A stretch of 64,000 nt of DNA. Origin: Desmodus rotundus. Its lineage: Eukaryota > Chordata > Mammalia > Chiroptera > Phyllostomidae. Both the position numbers and the translations under genes were made by a program. Position 1 is the first letter of the stretch. Each line of letters opens with the position of its first letter. This document shows positions 35,271 through 46,740 of the stretch, piece by piece. The DNA lies in assembly GCF_022682495.2 (NCBI RefSeq), contig NC_071390.1, positions 154,728,583-154,792,582 on the forward strand, written 5' to 3'. The notes under the pieces were generated by a model, which saw nothing but the letters and a program-made list of their open reading frames with translations, did no database searches and was not told the DNA's origin.

Positions 35271-37264
35271 TTTTAAATGTTATTCCAACTTAAGTAATCT
35301 ACAGGATAGATTTTAAAGCAATTTTTGTACTATACAACTGTTAAAATGATGACCAAGTCATTATTGATAAATTATATATTTTGAAGAGCAGATTTCAAAT
35401 GATATGTAGAGTTTACTCTTATTTTTATAGAAGACAATAGATACATACATGTTATATGCCAAAGAGAAGTCTGAAATTATATTGTCTAGATGTTAATGAT
35501 CATATATAAGTGGGTAGAATGTTTTTAATATGCAATATATTTGAGTATACAGATGAACCTTTTATGATAAATTTATCATATTAAAAACAAGTTAATGGAG
35601 AATGTTAAGCAGCTTTTCTAAATGAATTACAAGTAAGTGAGTTTTTTATTCAAAGTTCCCCACTGGCAACCACAGGAGATACCAGGCATTACAATTACAA
35701 ATAATAATTTTTTAAAAACTTGAAATCCTCCAGCGAAATTACCTTCAACCTTCCCTCATTTAATACATGGTAAATTTACATTATGAAGACAAAGTGATTT
35801 ATTATCAGTTCAAAGAGCAGCTATTATGAGTTGGGTTTAAAAACCTTACTTAATAACTTCCTGATTTGCATTAATCTTAATAATTTCTTTCAGGTCTTGG
35901 GCCAGTGGATTTGTGCTAATATGCAGAAATAAATTAAATGCATTGCACAAATAATAGTCGTCACAAGGTTATTTGCTTGTTTCTTCTGTCTATACCCTTT
36001 GTAGGTGTTGAGTGGGAGTCAGGGAAAAACGCCTTACAGATGACCCTAAAATGTCAATGGAAATAAGTAGTATATTTTATGAAATAAAAAACAAATGTGT
36101 CATGAACTGTATGAAACCACCTACCCAGTGCCACCTCTTCAATTAAAATATTCTTAAGACATGTATTAATGTCTAGAAACAATTTATGCAGGGAAAAGAG
36201 TAAATCTTTGATATCAAATCCGTAGCTGAAAATCACAATGCAGGAGGCATGCTTTTTTCGTGTGTTTGTTTTCTGCTAGTAGCATTTTCCAGGGGACTTC
36301 ACTGAGTTCTAAGGGATGCTGTAGGTATATTTTTATGCTTAGCTGAACCCCGGGCGTACCAGTTTCTACTAGCTCTTTTTCTTTGTTTTTGGCGACCCCT
36401 CTTTAAACTGTAAGAGCCAATTTTTCTCATGGTCACAGACTGAGCTAAGTTTAGAAACAAGTTACTGTCTCTAGATCATGGTGGATTTAGGGATCACTAG
36501 CAAATTGCCCCTTCCTCGCTTTAGCGCAATGTGGTGCCCCCATATTTTGTTCCCGTACAACACCAACTGTTTTGATAACAAATACTGTTCTGTGGATTAT
36601 TCATTTTGAAGGTCAGCCAAATAAATTTCATTTAATTACTCAATGCTGACACTTCAACCCCTATGAATTATGTAACGTAACATAAATAAAGAGCAAAATG
36701 TTGACTTCTGGTTGATAATAATTTACACATCTACTTCAACTGGAATTTTTCCAGAGAATATTCCTCACCAAATTTTTGTTTCCTTCAGCCAGTATAATAC
36801 AGTGTATTGACAATCATGGCAAACCTGGCCATAGGAATAACAGGTTTCCTCTTTTGGATCAAAAGATGCAAATATGAAACATATACAAAAGAATCATCTC
36901 CTAATAACTCTTGCTCTTTTGGGCAACTATTAGATAACTCTAGGTATTATATAAGAACTAATGTGACATTACCAGAGAGTGTATGTAAATATTCTCAATT
37001 TAGAAAATATTATTCCCACATAATTTTTCTCTTGCTCTTTCTTGCAAAAGATTAATTGTTTAATATGAGTTAGTCATTGTACCAGACACCAAGAAAGCAA
37101 AATAAAAAGTATAAGATGCCTGAATTATAAGTGTTCAAAGTCTACGTAGAGAGTTCATCATTTATAACTTAATTACATTACAATTTGATAACGACTAAAG
37201 TAAAGATGCTATTAGCATATTATGTTAGTACACGTGATAATGCAAAATATCTGGTTATGGAGTT
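35271..37264. other. Unassigned AT-rich sequence
   Basis: I recognise no repeat or gene. The interval 36240-36560 is less AT-rich than its flanks and contains CCCCGGGCGTACC near 36348. No exon-like frame. Confidence 0.4.
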
Positions 37265-37560
37265 AGGAAGCACTTCGTAGAAAAGTGATACATAAATTCC
37301 CAATATTTTTGGCTCTACCTTCGAGCATGCTATTTCTCACCATCTGCATTGCTACCACCATCACCTTAGAAATCATCAAGTGTTGACTAAGTTCACATGA
37401 TAGCCCCTCAACTGGTCTTCCTGACCCACTCATGCCTCTGCACTTTCTCATGAAGCAAAATGACCCTCTTAAAAAATGAGCCATATACCAGTCTCCCAAG
37501 TGAGAAAAATAATTAATATTCCATAGCTGCTCAGTATTTATTGAATGAATGATTCAACAG
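37265..37560 (+). mobile_element. L2-like LINE fragment
   Basis: TCTCACCATCTGCATTGCTA then CCACCATCACCTTAGAAATC, AGCCCCTCAACTGGTCTTCC then TGACCCACTCATGCCTCTGC, and AGTATTTATTGAATGAATGA (37532-37551) at the right. The wording is that of an old L2-type LINE, including its usual 3' phrase. The middle is too diverged to be sure the two parts belong to one insertion. Confidence 0.5.
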
Positions 37561-38049
37561 GAATTTGCCGCTGAGCCAATTAGAGGACCTAGTAAGCTGG
37601 TGGGAACACATGTAACAGATGGGACTCTCAAAAGTAGGTCAAATTTAAAAATTTACCCCACAACATAACATGAGCATTGACTGGTCTGAATAAACCTCTA
37701 ACCAAACCATCATAGGAGTAAATACCAGCTGAATATCAACTTAGTTGAGAAGAATGATGTCTTCGTCTGATGAGAACAAGTTATTGTAGATGGAGTCTAA
37801 GTAAATGTTAGGGAATAGAGGGAGATGAATGAAGAAGTAGAATTGTTTCTAAGTCTGGAGATGCTTGCAGGAAATTTTAATAGATCAAGAGATCTGATTA
37901 GTAGCCATTTTCTTATTATCCAGAAGGCTAATGGATTTTAACTTTTAAAAAATTGCTCTATGCTTTCACATATTGAAAATATACCTATCAGAAACACAGA
38001 TTGGATCAGCTTTTGATGGCTACCATTAGTTATGGCTTGAAAAGTCATG
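37561..38049. other. Unassigned sequence
   Basis: I recognise nothing. Confidence 0.4.
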
Positions 38050-38480
38050 TTTTCTCTGGTTGGATTAACAGTAATAGACACCCACCTTGAACCACCTTAA
38101 GTGAAAAGAAAACATTTTTATAGGATACAGGGTGCTTCATAGAACTCAAGGACAGAGATGCAGCTGGGTCTGTGAGCCAATTGAAAATAAAGCACCGATT
38201 CTCTCTCTCTATATTGTTTCTCACAGCTAGTCTGCTACATCTTTCACCTACAGATAAGCTACTTTCTAGGATGATAACATAAAACTACTACCACCAAACT
38301 CTCTTAGGTTTTTATACCCTCTCTTCAAGCAGAGTCAGAGCCCCCAACTTCAAATTTATATTCCTAGAAAATGTCACTGATTGGCCCAGGCATATTAGCT
38401 TCCTGATCCTAGACCGATTATATATTGGAAATAATGCTAGATGGATTGGAACAGGTATCCTATCTGCCTGGACTTCCAGG
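38050..38480. mobile_element. Decayed ancient mammalian repeat, class unknown
   Basis: AAACATTTTTATAGGATACA, TCTCTCTCTCTATATTG, AGAGTCAGAGCCCCCAACTT and AATGTCACTGATTGGCCCAG then GCATATTAGC follow the order of a common old repeat that ends with 'CATTGGCC...GGGTCACGTGCCCA'. I cannot name it or its strand with confidence. Confidence 0.35.
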
Positions 38481-38584
38481 AAGCAGGGTTACAATTTATG
38501 AATCTATGATGTAGAAGTTACAATCATGACCTCCCAGAAATGAGTTGATCTAAGTATCTATTATAAGTGGAGAGTAAATTTCTA

Positions 38585-38660
38585 GGTTTTATCACCAACA
38601 TCTAGTAAAATGTCTTGCATTTAGTAGATGCTCAGTGAAACATTACTGGATCGATCCAGT
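38585..38660 (+). mobile_element. L2 3'-end fragment
   Basis: ATCTAGTAAAATGTCTTGCA then TTTAGTAGATGCTCAGTGAA is the L2 3' phrase (CCTGGCACATAGTAGGTGCTCAATAAAT in the family). Confidence 0.6.
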
Positions 38661-38759
38661 TTATGATTGCCCCTCCACTAAGGAGAGCACTGGTTGGTAC
38701 CATGAATATACTGGGTAGCAATATATTGCAATGCTTTGTAATGGAAACTCTTTGTTATA

Positions 38760-38975
38760 TTATCTGGTTTCCAACCCTGAGTTTTCTTGTAGTAGCTGTG
38801 TGATCCTGGGTGAGTAATTCATCTCTCTATGTCATAGTTCTCTCTGCTATGAAATGGCTATTAAATATTATTAGTACTTCAGAGATCTATCACAAGTATT
38901 ACATGAAATGAATCTCATGAAACACCAGGCAGGCTGCAAGGTGTCTAATACATATCAGCTGGGATTATATTTGCC
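38760..38975 (+). mobile_element. MIR SINE
   Basis: GTAGTAGCTGTGTGATCCTG then GGTGAGTAATTCATCTCTCT is the diagnostic MIR part (TAGCTGTGTGACCTTGGGCAAGT). Then GAAATGGCTATTAAATATTA, CATGAAATGAATCTCATGAA and ACACCAGGCAGGCTGCAAGG. Confidence 0.85.
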
Positions 38976-40677
38976 ACTCGGTATTTTAGCAAAGAAAAAC
39001 AAAGGAAATAAGCCAATAGAGTTTTGGGTTTTGTTTAAGTTCTATTGGCTCTTATAAAGTGCTAATAAAATTTTTGCTTTCACCAAACCATTACAATGAA
39101 CACAGTTAATGTTGGTAGCACCAAAATGAATGCTTTGAAGCTATCTTTAAAATTTGGGGGTTAAATTGACTGTTTATTTTTTTTATATCTCCTAAGTAGG
39201 AACGTGCAATTTGAACTTACAGCAGAGAAACCTGAAACTGATCAGGTACTGCTACTTTGGTGAGAGGAGTCAGATCTGTGAGCAGGTTTTATTTTTTAAT
39301 GCTGCTGGGTTTTCTTGCTGCCGTTTTGTAGTTGTGTCTTGTTGTGTTTCATCTACATGCAAACGTTTGCTTGGGGACAATTTATGGTGAGGTGCACTCT
39401 GTCTTTCCAGAAGTCATTTTCAACTCCTTGTACTCTTAGTTGAAAATACTCAAAAAGATCAATAGAAGAAACTATAACTTTTACAAGGAAGAGGTTTTTA
39501 TGATTCATGTCCCTGCTTTCTTTTAGAAGAAACTAATCTCTAAAGCTATTTTGGGATTTCTATTCTCAGTGTACCACAATAAAAAAAACTTCAGGAAAGT
39601 TGCAAAACCACCTATAGGCATTACTTTTCAGGATCAATAGCTCAAATGTCTTAACTTTTCAATAATAGAAATGATACTCATCCTACATTGCTACTCTATT
39701 ATTACCTCTGTGCCCTATCCAAATCCATGATGAGATACAGATATCTATACTTAAGTGCCTCTGCATAAAATACGTTGGAAATTAGATAGGCCCAGGACCA
39801 TTTACATTTGTCTGATGGACATTGGGCATGTACCTGTCTAATTAATCTGTGCAATGTAATATTTAGCAATACATTACATATGACCAAGATATTGGGGACT
39901 TAGGGTCATTAGGAAAGAACAGGTCAAGTGCATATCATGCTTTCAGAAACTTAGGCTTTGATTGAAAAAATAGAGATGAATTTAAAATAAGTATTTTAAT
40001 TGAGACTTAAATAGCTTCAGACAACTCGTTCATTTGTAAAAGTCACGGCACACAACATAAAAGAAGGCAACCTTTGATAATTTCACTAAATGACTCATTA
40101 CGTGTATGTGAATGGATCTGCTTCCAAAAATCAGCTGGAGATATTTCATAAAAGGGATTTTAAACTGAAATTAGTGCCTACAAAATTATCGAAGGGATGG
40201 GGAAATCTGCAGCTAATCTGAAGGTTTGCCGCTAGGTTTCAAGGAAACAGAGCACTGGGGAAGGTCTCTGCTGACTGCCAGCCTGAGCAGGCTGGCTCCC
40301 AGGAGCATGCCCCACGGTGCGACCAGACCTCGCGTGTGCAGGAGCCCGTGCATTGCCCGGTGCTGCATGAAGAACGCTTCCTGCTTCTCTTCCTCCTTTC
40401 CCATCTCACCTGAGCCCTCTCGTGATCCAACATAATAGGAATCATTCCGGCAAGAAAATATGAAAAAGTAGTTTCCAAATATCCCCTGCAAAGGAGTGCA
40501 GAGAGGATGGAGGAAATGATGCAGAAGCCAACAGACATCTGACAACAAATATTAATAAGTATTAAATAATTCCATTTTTGAAGACTATATCTGGTAAAAA
40601 TGACTATTCTCTTTGCTTGTATTCCCCCCATCTATGTGTACAATGGCTTTGGTGATTTGTGCCATTTTTGTGATGAT
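38976..40677. other. Unassigned sequence with a GC-rich islet at 40220-40450
   Basis: A short hairpin (AGCCAATAGA 39011-39020, TCTATTGGCT 39041-39050) lies in an AT-rich part. At 40220-40450 the sequence is GC-rich with several CpGs, and frames run on both strands (130 and 111 codons minus, 69 plus). It contains a perfect 8-bp stem with a 4-base loop at 40277-40296 (GCCAGCCT GAGC AGGCTGGC). I see no protein family, so I do not call a gene. Confidence 0.45.
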
Positions 40678-40692
40678 AAAACTATTAGCTTT

Positions 40693-40903
40693 TTTATAAA
40701 GATTTTATTTATTTTATTTTCAAAGAGAGGGACAGGGAAAGAGAAAGAGAGGGAGAAAAACATCAATATGTGGTCACCTCTCGCACACCCCTTACTGGGG
40801 ACCTGGCCCACAACCCAGGCATGTGCCCTAAGCTGGGAATCGAACTGGGGACCCTTTGGTTCACAGGCCAGCACTCAATCCACTGATCCACACCACCCAA
40901 GGC
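40693..40903 (-). mobile_element. VES SINE (bat), antisense, with target duplications
   Basis: The minus strand holds a complete tRNA-derived bat SINE. The head at the right end (complement of GATCCACACCACCCAAGGC) corresponds to GCC.TGG.TGGTGTGGATC, with the B box as the complement of GGAATCGAAC (40836-40845). The body follows (complement of CCCTTACTGGGGACCTGGCC and CAACCCAGGCATGTGCCC), then a tail of TATTTTATTTT-type T runs at 40696-40720. It is flanked by AAAACTATTAGCTTT (40678-40692) and AAAACCATTGGCTTT (40904-40918), a 15-bp target duplication with two mismatches, as expected for L1-mediated insertion. Two overlapping frames (106 and 80 codons) are artefacts of this SINE. Confidence 0.93.
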
Positions 40904-40918
40904 AAAACCATTGGCTTT

Positions 40919-42650
40919 AAATTTATCATTTATGTGGTCTTATTTCCATATTTCACATCTGCATTTCTATTTATTCATCTTTTAAAAAGCAAAAAAATAT
41001 GTTAGTTTCTTTAGAATGTGATGAGGATTAATCACATCAATGCTTAGAACTACCAGAAATAGTGAATGATGAATAATTTTCTATTTCGACAAATATTTTT
41101 GTGCTATTTCCCCCTTCAAACATTAGAAATGTGCAAAATAGAAATACAGCACATATGTGTAAAGTCAAAAACTGATCTGTATTTCTGATTTTAATGTCTA
41201 TTTGAATGAGAAAGAGTAGAGACTTCGAAGAAGAGTAGTGTTCAGTTACTGAAATGTAGCTAATGTGATTTAAACCACTAATAAAATACCCAGATGAGGC
41301 CTCAGATCATCCTCTGCACTTCTTCCTGTAAACATGACTTGTGTTCTTTATAATCATGCCAGAAAAATTTATGTCATGTTGCTTGCTTGTTTAAAATAAA
41401 AGTCTTTCAATAGGCAAAGCAGGGATGTATTATCAGTGCTGAAGTTCCCATTTCTATCTCACCTCAATAATTGGCTGCCAATGGAGGAGATTAAGAGCTT
41501 GCTATAGAAAAGGCAACTTTGATTTGTTATCAGTCCATCACTGGATAGACTAGGAAGAAGTCAAAGATTAATAGCTCCCCACACTTGCTGGATGATAATG
41601 GTCTCTAACTCTGTAGATGATAATGTTGATTCAACACAACAGTAAGAAGTAAACATTATAATGCAAACTGCATTTTATTCTTAGGACATAAACAGGCAGT
41701 CAGATTTGAGATATATTTACAAACTGTTAGGATTCCCGTATATATCTGGGAAATAGATTGTTAGAATCAGGTTCCTAATTGCCTCTGGAAGTCTCACGAC
41801 AATTATTCTAACATTCATCATCATTAGTTTATTTTATCAATAGTATAAACCTATTGCTTTAGTTTTTCTTGATCTCAATTTTAAACTGCACTCTGAAATT
41901 GCCATGCATTTTCTGTTTTTACTTGTTTCCTCTAGCCTTTTTTAAATATGTGACACAAAAGTTATGTGTGCCTATCCTAAAATATCTAATTGGACGGATG
42001 TGGGTCTTTTTTTGTTTTGCTTTGTTTTAATGAGATAAATGAGCACATGTTGAATGACATAATTACACATATTTGACATTCTTTGAACTAAAGTAAAGCA
42101 AAAATAATTCAATTATGAAGAATTTATCCAACAAGTATTTATAGAAACTGAGCTAAGTGGATATGAAAGTTAGAAAACCCCCTTTTTCCATAAAAAATGT
42201 AAATATATTCTTGAATTCCCCTAAGTGAAAATTTCCACATTTGTTGCTTTTAACTCAGCTTTTCAAATGAGTCCCTAAATAATAAATTTGACAAGATCAT
42301 GATTCTTTATAAGAAATAAAAGTGAGTAGGTGAAGTTTGTTTTTACTTGTCTAAAATTTGCTTATGTGGGTTTGTGGATATTGGATATTTACTTCTCTAT
42401 TCCTTCTCCCACTTATAATGTGAACCCTAAGGATTTCCAATACTTTCCTTCAAACAGAAATAGCCACGAGGAAAGTTGTAGCATGCTAGTGATACAGTAG
42501 AGTAAAACAAAATGTAATTGGTAATAAGACCACAAATACCAGTTACAAGCTGATTTTCTCTTGCTAATTGATTTTACATCAACCTTGAGTTTAAATACTT
42601 TTACACAGACTAAAAAATTATTTTAAATTATATATATGCAACATATGCAT
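40919..42650. other. Unassigned AT-rich sequence
   Basis: No gene. CCAACAAGTATTTATAGAAA (42128-42147) is an L2/MIR-like antisense phrase. Nothing else was recognised. Confidence 0.4.
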
Positions 42651-42652
42651 TA

Positions 42653-43147
42653 TTGGGTTGGCCAAGCTGGTGCAAATGATTTTCAACACTTGATTTTGTC
42701 AGTTATCTCCCATGTGGTATAACATTGATTGTTCTCAATTAATGTCTCAATGTGATAGCTATCAAGTTGAACTGGTCTACCTGACTGTGAAGCAATATCC
42801 AGCAAGAAATCTCCAGCACAAAACTTCACAAACCACTTTTGACACGTTCAATCAGTCACAGCATCTTCTCCATACACTGCACAAATCACTTTTTGCATTT
42901 CAGTTGAATTTTTACTTTTCTTTAATAGTAAAGCATAATATGCTAAAAATGTATATTTTCTTTCATTGTTAATATTAAAATGGCTACACATAAATTCACC
43001 AATTTTAGTGTTTTTTACATGCATGATGATATGACAGCTGTCACAATACAATCTATCAAAATGGTTTCGAATGAAGTTAAGACAAGTGCTACTAGAGTCA
43101 TCTTATGGAAGAAAAAAAACCAGACAAACTTTTTGGCCAACCAAACG
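42653..43147 (-). mobile_element. Mariner deletion derivative keeping the transposase N-terminus
   Basis: TTGGGTTGGCCAA at the left (42653-42665, after TA at 42651-42652) and TTTTTGGCCAACCAAA at the right (43130-43145) are the terminal repeats of a Hsmar2-like mariner. The minus strand reads from the right end as the N-terminal DNA-binding part of a mariner transposase: FNINNERKYTF, AYYALLLKKSKN, EMQKVICAVYGEDAVTD (frame 42848-43051), then a CQKWF-like stretch and NHLHQLG at the far end (about 42664-42684). There the coding sequence runs straight into the left terminal repeat. The catalytic domain is absent. At about 495 bp it is a MITE-like internal deletion product, and stops and frameshifts show it is old. 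Confidence 0.88.
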
Positions 43148-43784
43148 TAATATAGTTCATTCTGCATATTCCTAGCATAAATTATTAGCTGTTCTCCACT
43201 TTGGCATTATTGGTGCCATTGGAAACATTATTAAAACTAATCAATGAGAAACTATAAAATAGTCTTCTACATATATGAAGTCAAGCTACCTTTTCTTACT
43301 TGACTGTTGAATAATATAATTCTGTCTTGCTGTAATAACATGGAATATATATTTTCCAGATTATTTAAGAAAATGAAACCTCAAACTCCTGGTTGTTTAG
43401 TTCATCAAAATTCCAGTTGTGAGAGTTGTATGGCAGAGTGCTTAATGAATTTACTTACGTAGGTTCCCAAAACTTCATCCTAAGATGGAGCTAGAATGTG
43501 AAAAACTTAAACCTCATTTTTTGGTCCCTAATTAATTTTGTTTCCAATGAATTGGAACTTAGAGTTATGTCTTTGACTCACAATAGCAAATGTTATGAAT
43601 AGGACTCTGAAACCCACAGCCGTATCTGCTGTGTCTAAGAATCGCATACGTGCTTTATGAAGACCCAGCAGCAACATACATCTTAGAAATTAACTCTAGG
43701 AAAAGTTGTTTCTCTTCTAAGAGGTCATCTTAATTTTTTATTTACATTACTGTAAATATCAATAGCAAAAATCAAGATTATTAT
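43148..43784. other. Unassigned sequence
   Basis: I recognise nothing apart from the mariner's outer flank. Confidence 0.4.
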
Positions 43785-43890
43785 TATTTTCATTTACTAT
43801 GTATTAGTATATGTAATTACAAAGTTTTCACAGAAAGCCTATGAAATAAGTGCTATTTCTATCCCCTGGACTATGAGTTTGATGACTGAG
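43785..43890 (-). mobile_element. MIR fragment, antisense
   Basis: TTTACTATGTATTAGTATAT, then GAAAGCCTATGAAATAAGTG then CTATTTCTATCCCC, is the reverse of the MIR core (TTACTATGTGCCAGGC, ACCCTATGAGGTAGGTACTATTAT). It is short and diverged. Confidence 0.55.
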
Positions 43891-44664
43891 TCATATTATA
43901 ACTTATTAAATAAAACCTTAAAACAACTTAAAAACATAAATACTATAACAAGATAAAATAAAAACAAGTTAAAATGAGGACAAATTTAAAAAAATATGTA
44001 TCCATGAGGAAAAGAAGGCAAAGCCATGCTGTGTATTGCTATCCTTTTTCGAGAGGTGAACAGAGACTGGATGGTTATCAAACTCATTTCCCTTTTCTCT
44101 TTTCTCGTGGGGTACGCAGCTAACTACACTGCTTAGCTGCTTCTGAGGTAAGGACGAAGGTTTGACCGTGAAAATGTGAAGAGGAGTAAGGTTTGGCAAT
44201 TCCAACTTGAGCTGTAATGGCCTCCATTCTCCTCTTTCCTGCTTCATTTCCTCCATCTGTTTACTATGTCATCATCCCCAAGGCCACTCAAAAGCTAAGA
44301 ATTGCAGAAGACAAATGTCAGTCAACACAGGTCCTTGATGGCTGATGTACAAAGTATACAAGTGGGGGAGGGGGCTGGGAATGGTGCTGAGATTTCCCCA
44401 GAGATACACCAACTAAAATCAAAAGCACAGTTTATTAAAAATCATTCTTGACTGTGGAAGTTTCAAAATCATATAGTCTGACTATTTAGTGAATGAGTGT
44501 TTGGCTTAATTGAGGGACATCTTAAAAGCACACAGGGGTAGATGTGAAAGGCAAGATTTTAGGCAAAGCTCAGGAGCATTACTTCACTTACCTTACCTTT
44601 CGTTGAATGTTGAGAATCAGAGAGTTTATGTTTTTCTCTTTGATAAGTCCCTAAATGCATATAT
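43891..44664. other. Unassigned sequence
   Basis: No gene. The 95-codon minus frame at 43969-44256 has no domain I know. Confidence 0.4.
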
Positions 44665-44676
44665 CCTATGCAGCTG

Positions 44677-45341
44677 GGTTTTTTTAGTTTTTATTGTTAT
44701 TCAGTTACAGATGTATGCCTTTTCTCCCCATCCTTCCACCCCACCCCAGCCAAACCCACCTCTCTCCCCCACCTCCACTCTCCCCCTTGATTTTGTCCAT
44801 GTGTCCTTTATAGTAGTTCCTGTAAACCCCTCTCTTCACTGTCCCCTCCCCACTCCCCCCTGGCTATTGTTAGATTGTTCTTAAATTCAATGTCTCTGGG
44901 TATATTTTGTTTGCTTTTTTCTTCTGTTGATTATATTCCAGTTAAAGGTGATATCATATGGTATTTGTCCCTCACCATCGGGCTTATTTCACTTATTTCC
45001 TTTATAAGGGACATAAAGGAAAGAATAAACAAATGGGACCTCATCAAAATAAAAAGCTTCTGCAGGGCCAAAGAAAACAGCATTAAAATAAAAAGAGAAC
45101 CAACAGTATGGGAAAACATATTTGCCAATGATACCTCAGACAAGGGTCTGATCTCTAAAATATATAAAGAACTCATACGACTCTACTCCAGGAAGACAAA
45201 CAACCCAATTAAAAAATGGGCAAAGGACTTGAACAGACACTTCTCCAAGGAAGACATACAGAGGGCCCAGAGACATATGAAAAGATATTCAGCATCACTA
45301 GCCATCAAAGAGATGCAAATTAAAACCACAATGAGGTACCA
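44677..45341 (-). mobile_element. LINE-1 insertion with internal inversion (twin priming)
   Basis: The left part, 44679 to about 45000, is a bat L1 3' UTR in antisense: a T7 run, then complements of the G-rich AGTGGAGGTGGGGGAGAGAG and ACATGGACAAAATCAAGGGG parts and of GAGGGACAAATACCATATGA. The right part, 45005-45341, is ORF2 in sense: [65 protein letters not shown]. The ends carry CCTATGCAGCTG (44665-44676) and CCTATGCATCTG (45342-45353), a 12-bp target duplication with one mismatch. One insertion with its 5' part inverted explains everything and is the known twin-priming outcome; the stretch between the ORF2 segment and the 3' UTR was lost. The 177-codon frame at 44875-45408 crosses the inversion joint and is not a gene. 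The ORF2 segment is unusually intact, so the copy is relatively young. Confidence 0.92.
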
Positions 45342-45353
45342 CCTATGCATCTG

Positions 45354-45574
45354 TTTTAAGGCAGAACTCTATGTACATAAATGTCAACTAAAAGGCTGTT
45401 GGGGTTAATATTTTTTATTGAAAGTTGAAGAAATTAAGGAGGAGACGTTCAACTCGGGATGTATGTAACATAAGGGAAACAGTGGAAATAAGACTTTTTT
45501 GAGGAAAAAAATACAATTCTATGTATGCTGCACAATAAAAATCTGTTGGAGGCTGTGGTCTGGAAGTTGTACAG
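45354..45574. other. Short unassigned spacer
   Basis: About 220 bases between the inverted L1 and the MLT1-type LTR. Nothing was recognised. Confidence 0.4.
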
Positions 45575-46200
45575 AATCTTAGATTTTATTGCTCTGTAAC
45601 AAAGTACCACAAATTAGCCATTTAAAATACCGCCCATTCACTAGCTCCAGGTGTTATTGTAGGTCAAAAGTCTTGCACAGCTTGCATAGGTTCTCTGCTC
45701 AGGGTAACACAAAATTTAGATTAGATGTTAGGGAGCTGAGTTCTTGTTCAGAGGTTTGAGGGAAATACACACTTCTGGGCTCATTCAGGTTGTTGGCAGA
45801 ATTCTTTTCCTCATTGCTGTAGGATCAAGGTCCTCATTTTTGCCACCTGCCAGGGGCCTTCTTCAGCTACAAGTTGTCTGCATTCCTTACAATGCGATCT
45901 CCTCCACACACAAAGCTGGCTTCAAAGAATCTCTCTCAGGAGGAACCCACCTAACATTTGCATCTCTGGCTCCTCCATCTCTGATCTGGAATCTCAGATT
46001 TAAAGGCCCATGAGATTAGGTCAGGCCCAACAAGACAATCTACCTATCATAAGGTTAACTGATTTAGGACTTTAATTTCACCTGCAAAACCTTTTCATAG
46101 CAACACCTAAACTAATGTTTAACTAAATAAGGGGGAAAACTTATGGGTACACTGGAGGTCAATACTTTTGGAGGATATCTTCAAATTCTGACTAGCACAT
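45575..46200 (-). mobile_element. MLT1-type LTR (ERVL-MaLR), antisense
   Basis: The plus strand is the reverse complement of a MaLR LTR. TTATTGCTCTGTAACAAAGT then ACCACAAATTAGCCATT (45588-45624) is the complement of its 3' end. The middle follows with GATCAAGGTCCTCATTTTTG, AAAGGCCCATGAGATTAGGT then CAGGCCCAACAAGACAATC, ATCATAAGGTTAACTGATTT, and ACTTTAATTTCACCTGCAAA. GGAGGATATCTTCAAATTCT at 46169-46188 is the complement of the 5' part. This is an old endogenous-retrovirus-derived LTR with no viral genes attached here; only the LTR is seen. The 89-codon frame at 45744-46013 lies inside it. Confidence 0.8.
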
Positions 46201-46534
46201 AGCATCCTGAGGGCCAAAATAGTTGGAAGCTGGACAAAGTATGAAGTTAGTTCTTTCAAGGGTCAATCTGTGAAGTAGGGAACACATTCAGAACCTACTT
46301 TTAGCAATTGTCGGGGATCACTTGCTATGAATTTTCTAATGCTATATACTAATCTGATTGTCAGCCTTATAATTTTCTTAAACTTACCTTTCTTTAACAT
46401 AAATTCCATCACTATTTACCTTTGTATTATATTAATACATAAACAGTATCATATACTTTGTGAAAAAATGTTGGAGAATGAATACATTCTAAAAGAGGAC
46501 TCTATGAGTTAATTTTTTCTGAAATTATTAAAAA
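46201..46534. other. Unassigned sequence
   Basis: Bases 46327-46512 give a 61-codon hydrophobic frame with no family resemblance. Confidence 0.4.
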
Positions 46535-46740
46535 GTTGTATTTTCATTTTAGTGTTAGATATTCAAACTATATTTTATGAGGTTATATATATATAACCTA
46601 GAAAAAGAATGTATTATGTAACAAATACAGAAATACAAATTTAATTAAAATATATAAATATTTTAAATGCATTTATACATGTAAATAAATATATACATGT
46701 AAAATATATTTTAAATATATACATATAAAATAATATAACT
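46535..46740. repeat. AT-rich low-complexity region
   Basis: Nearly all A and T, with TATATATATA at 46587-46596 and repeated ATATACATGTAAA and TTTAAATATA units. Confidence 0.85.

Noticed and set aside
40239..40631. 130-codon minus frame as a gene
   Set aside because: Other frames overlap it on both strands in a GC-rich patch, where stop codons are rare by composition. No family resemblance.
40600..40920. 106-codon plus and 80-codon minus frames as genes
   Set aside because: They are read-throughs of the antisense VES SINE.
44875..45408. Longest frame in the window (177 codons, plus) as a protein-coding gene
   Set aside because: It begins in antisense L1 3' UTR and continues into sense L1 ORF2 across an inversion joint; it is a retrotransposon artefact.
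45575..46200. A complete endogenous retrovirus around the MLT1-type LTR
   Set aside because: No internal gag, pol or env-like coding sequence and no second LTR partner were found on either side; it is a lone LTR relic.
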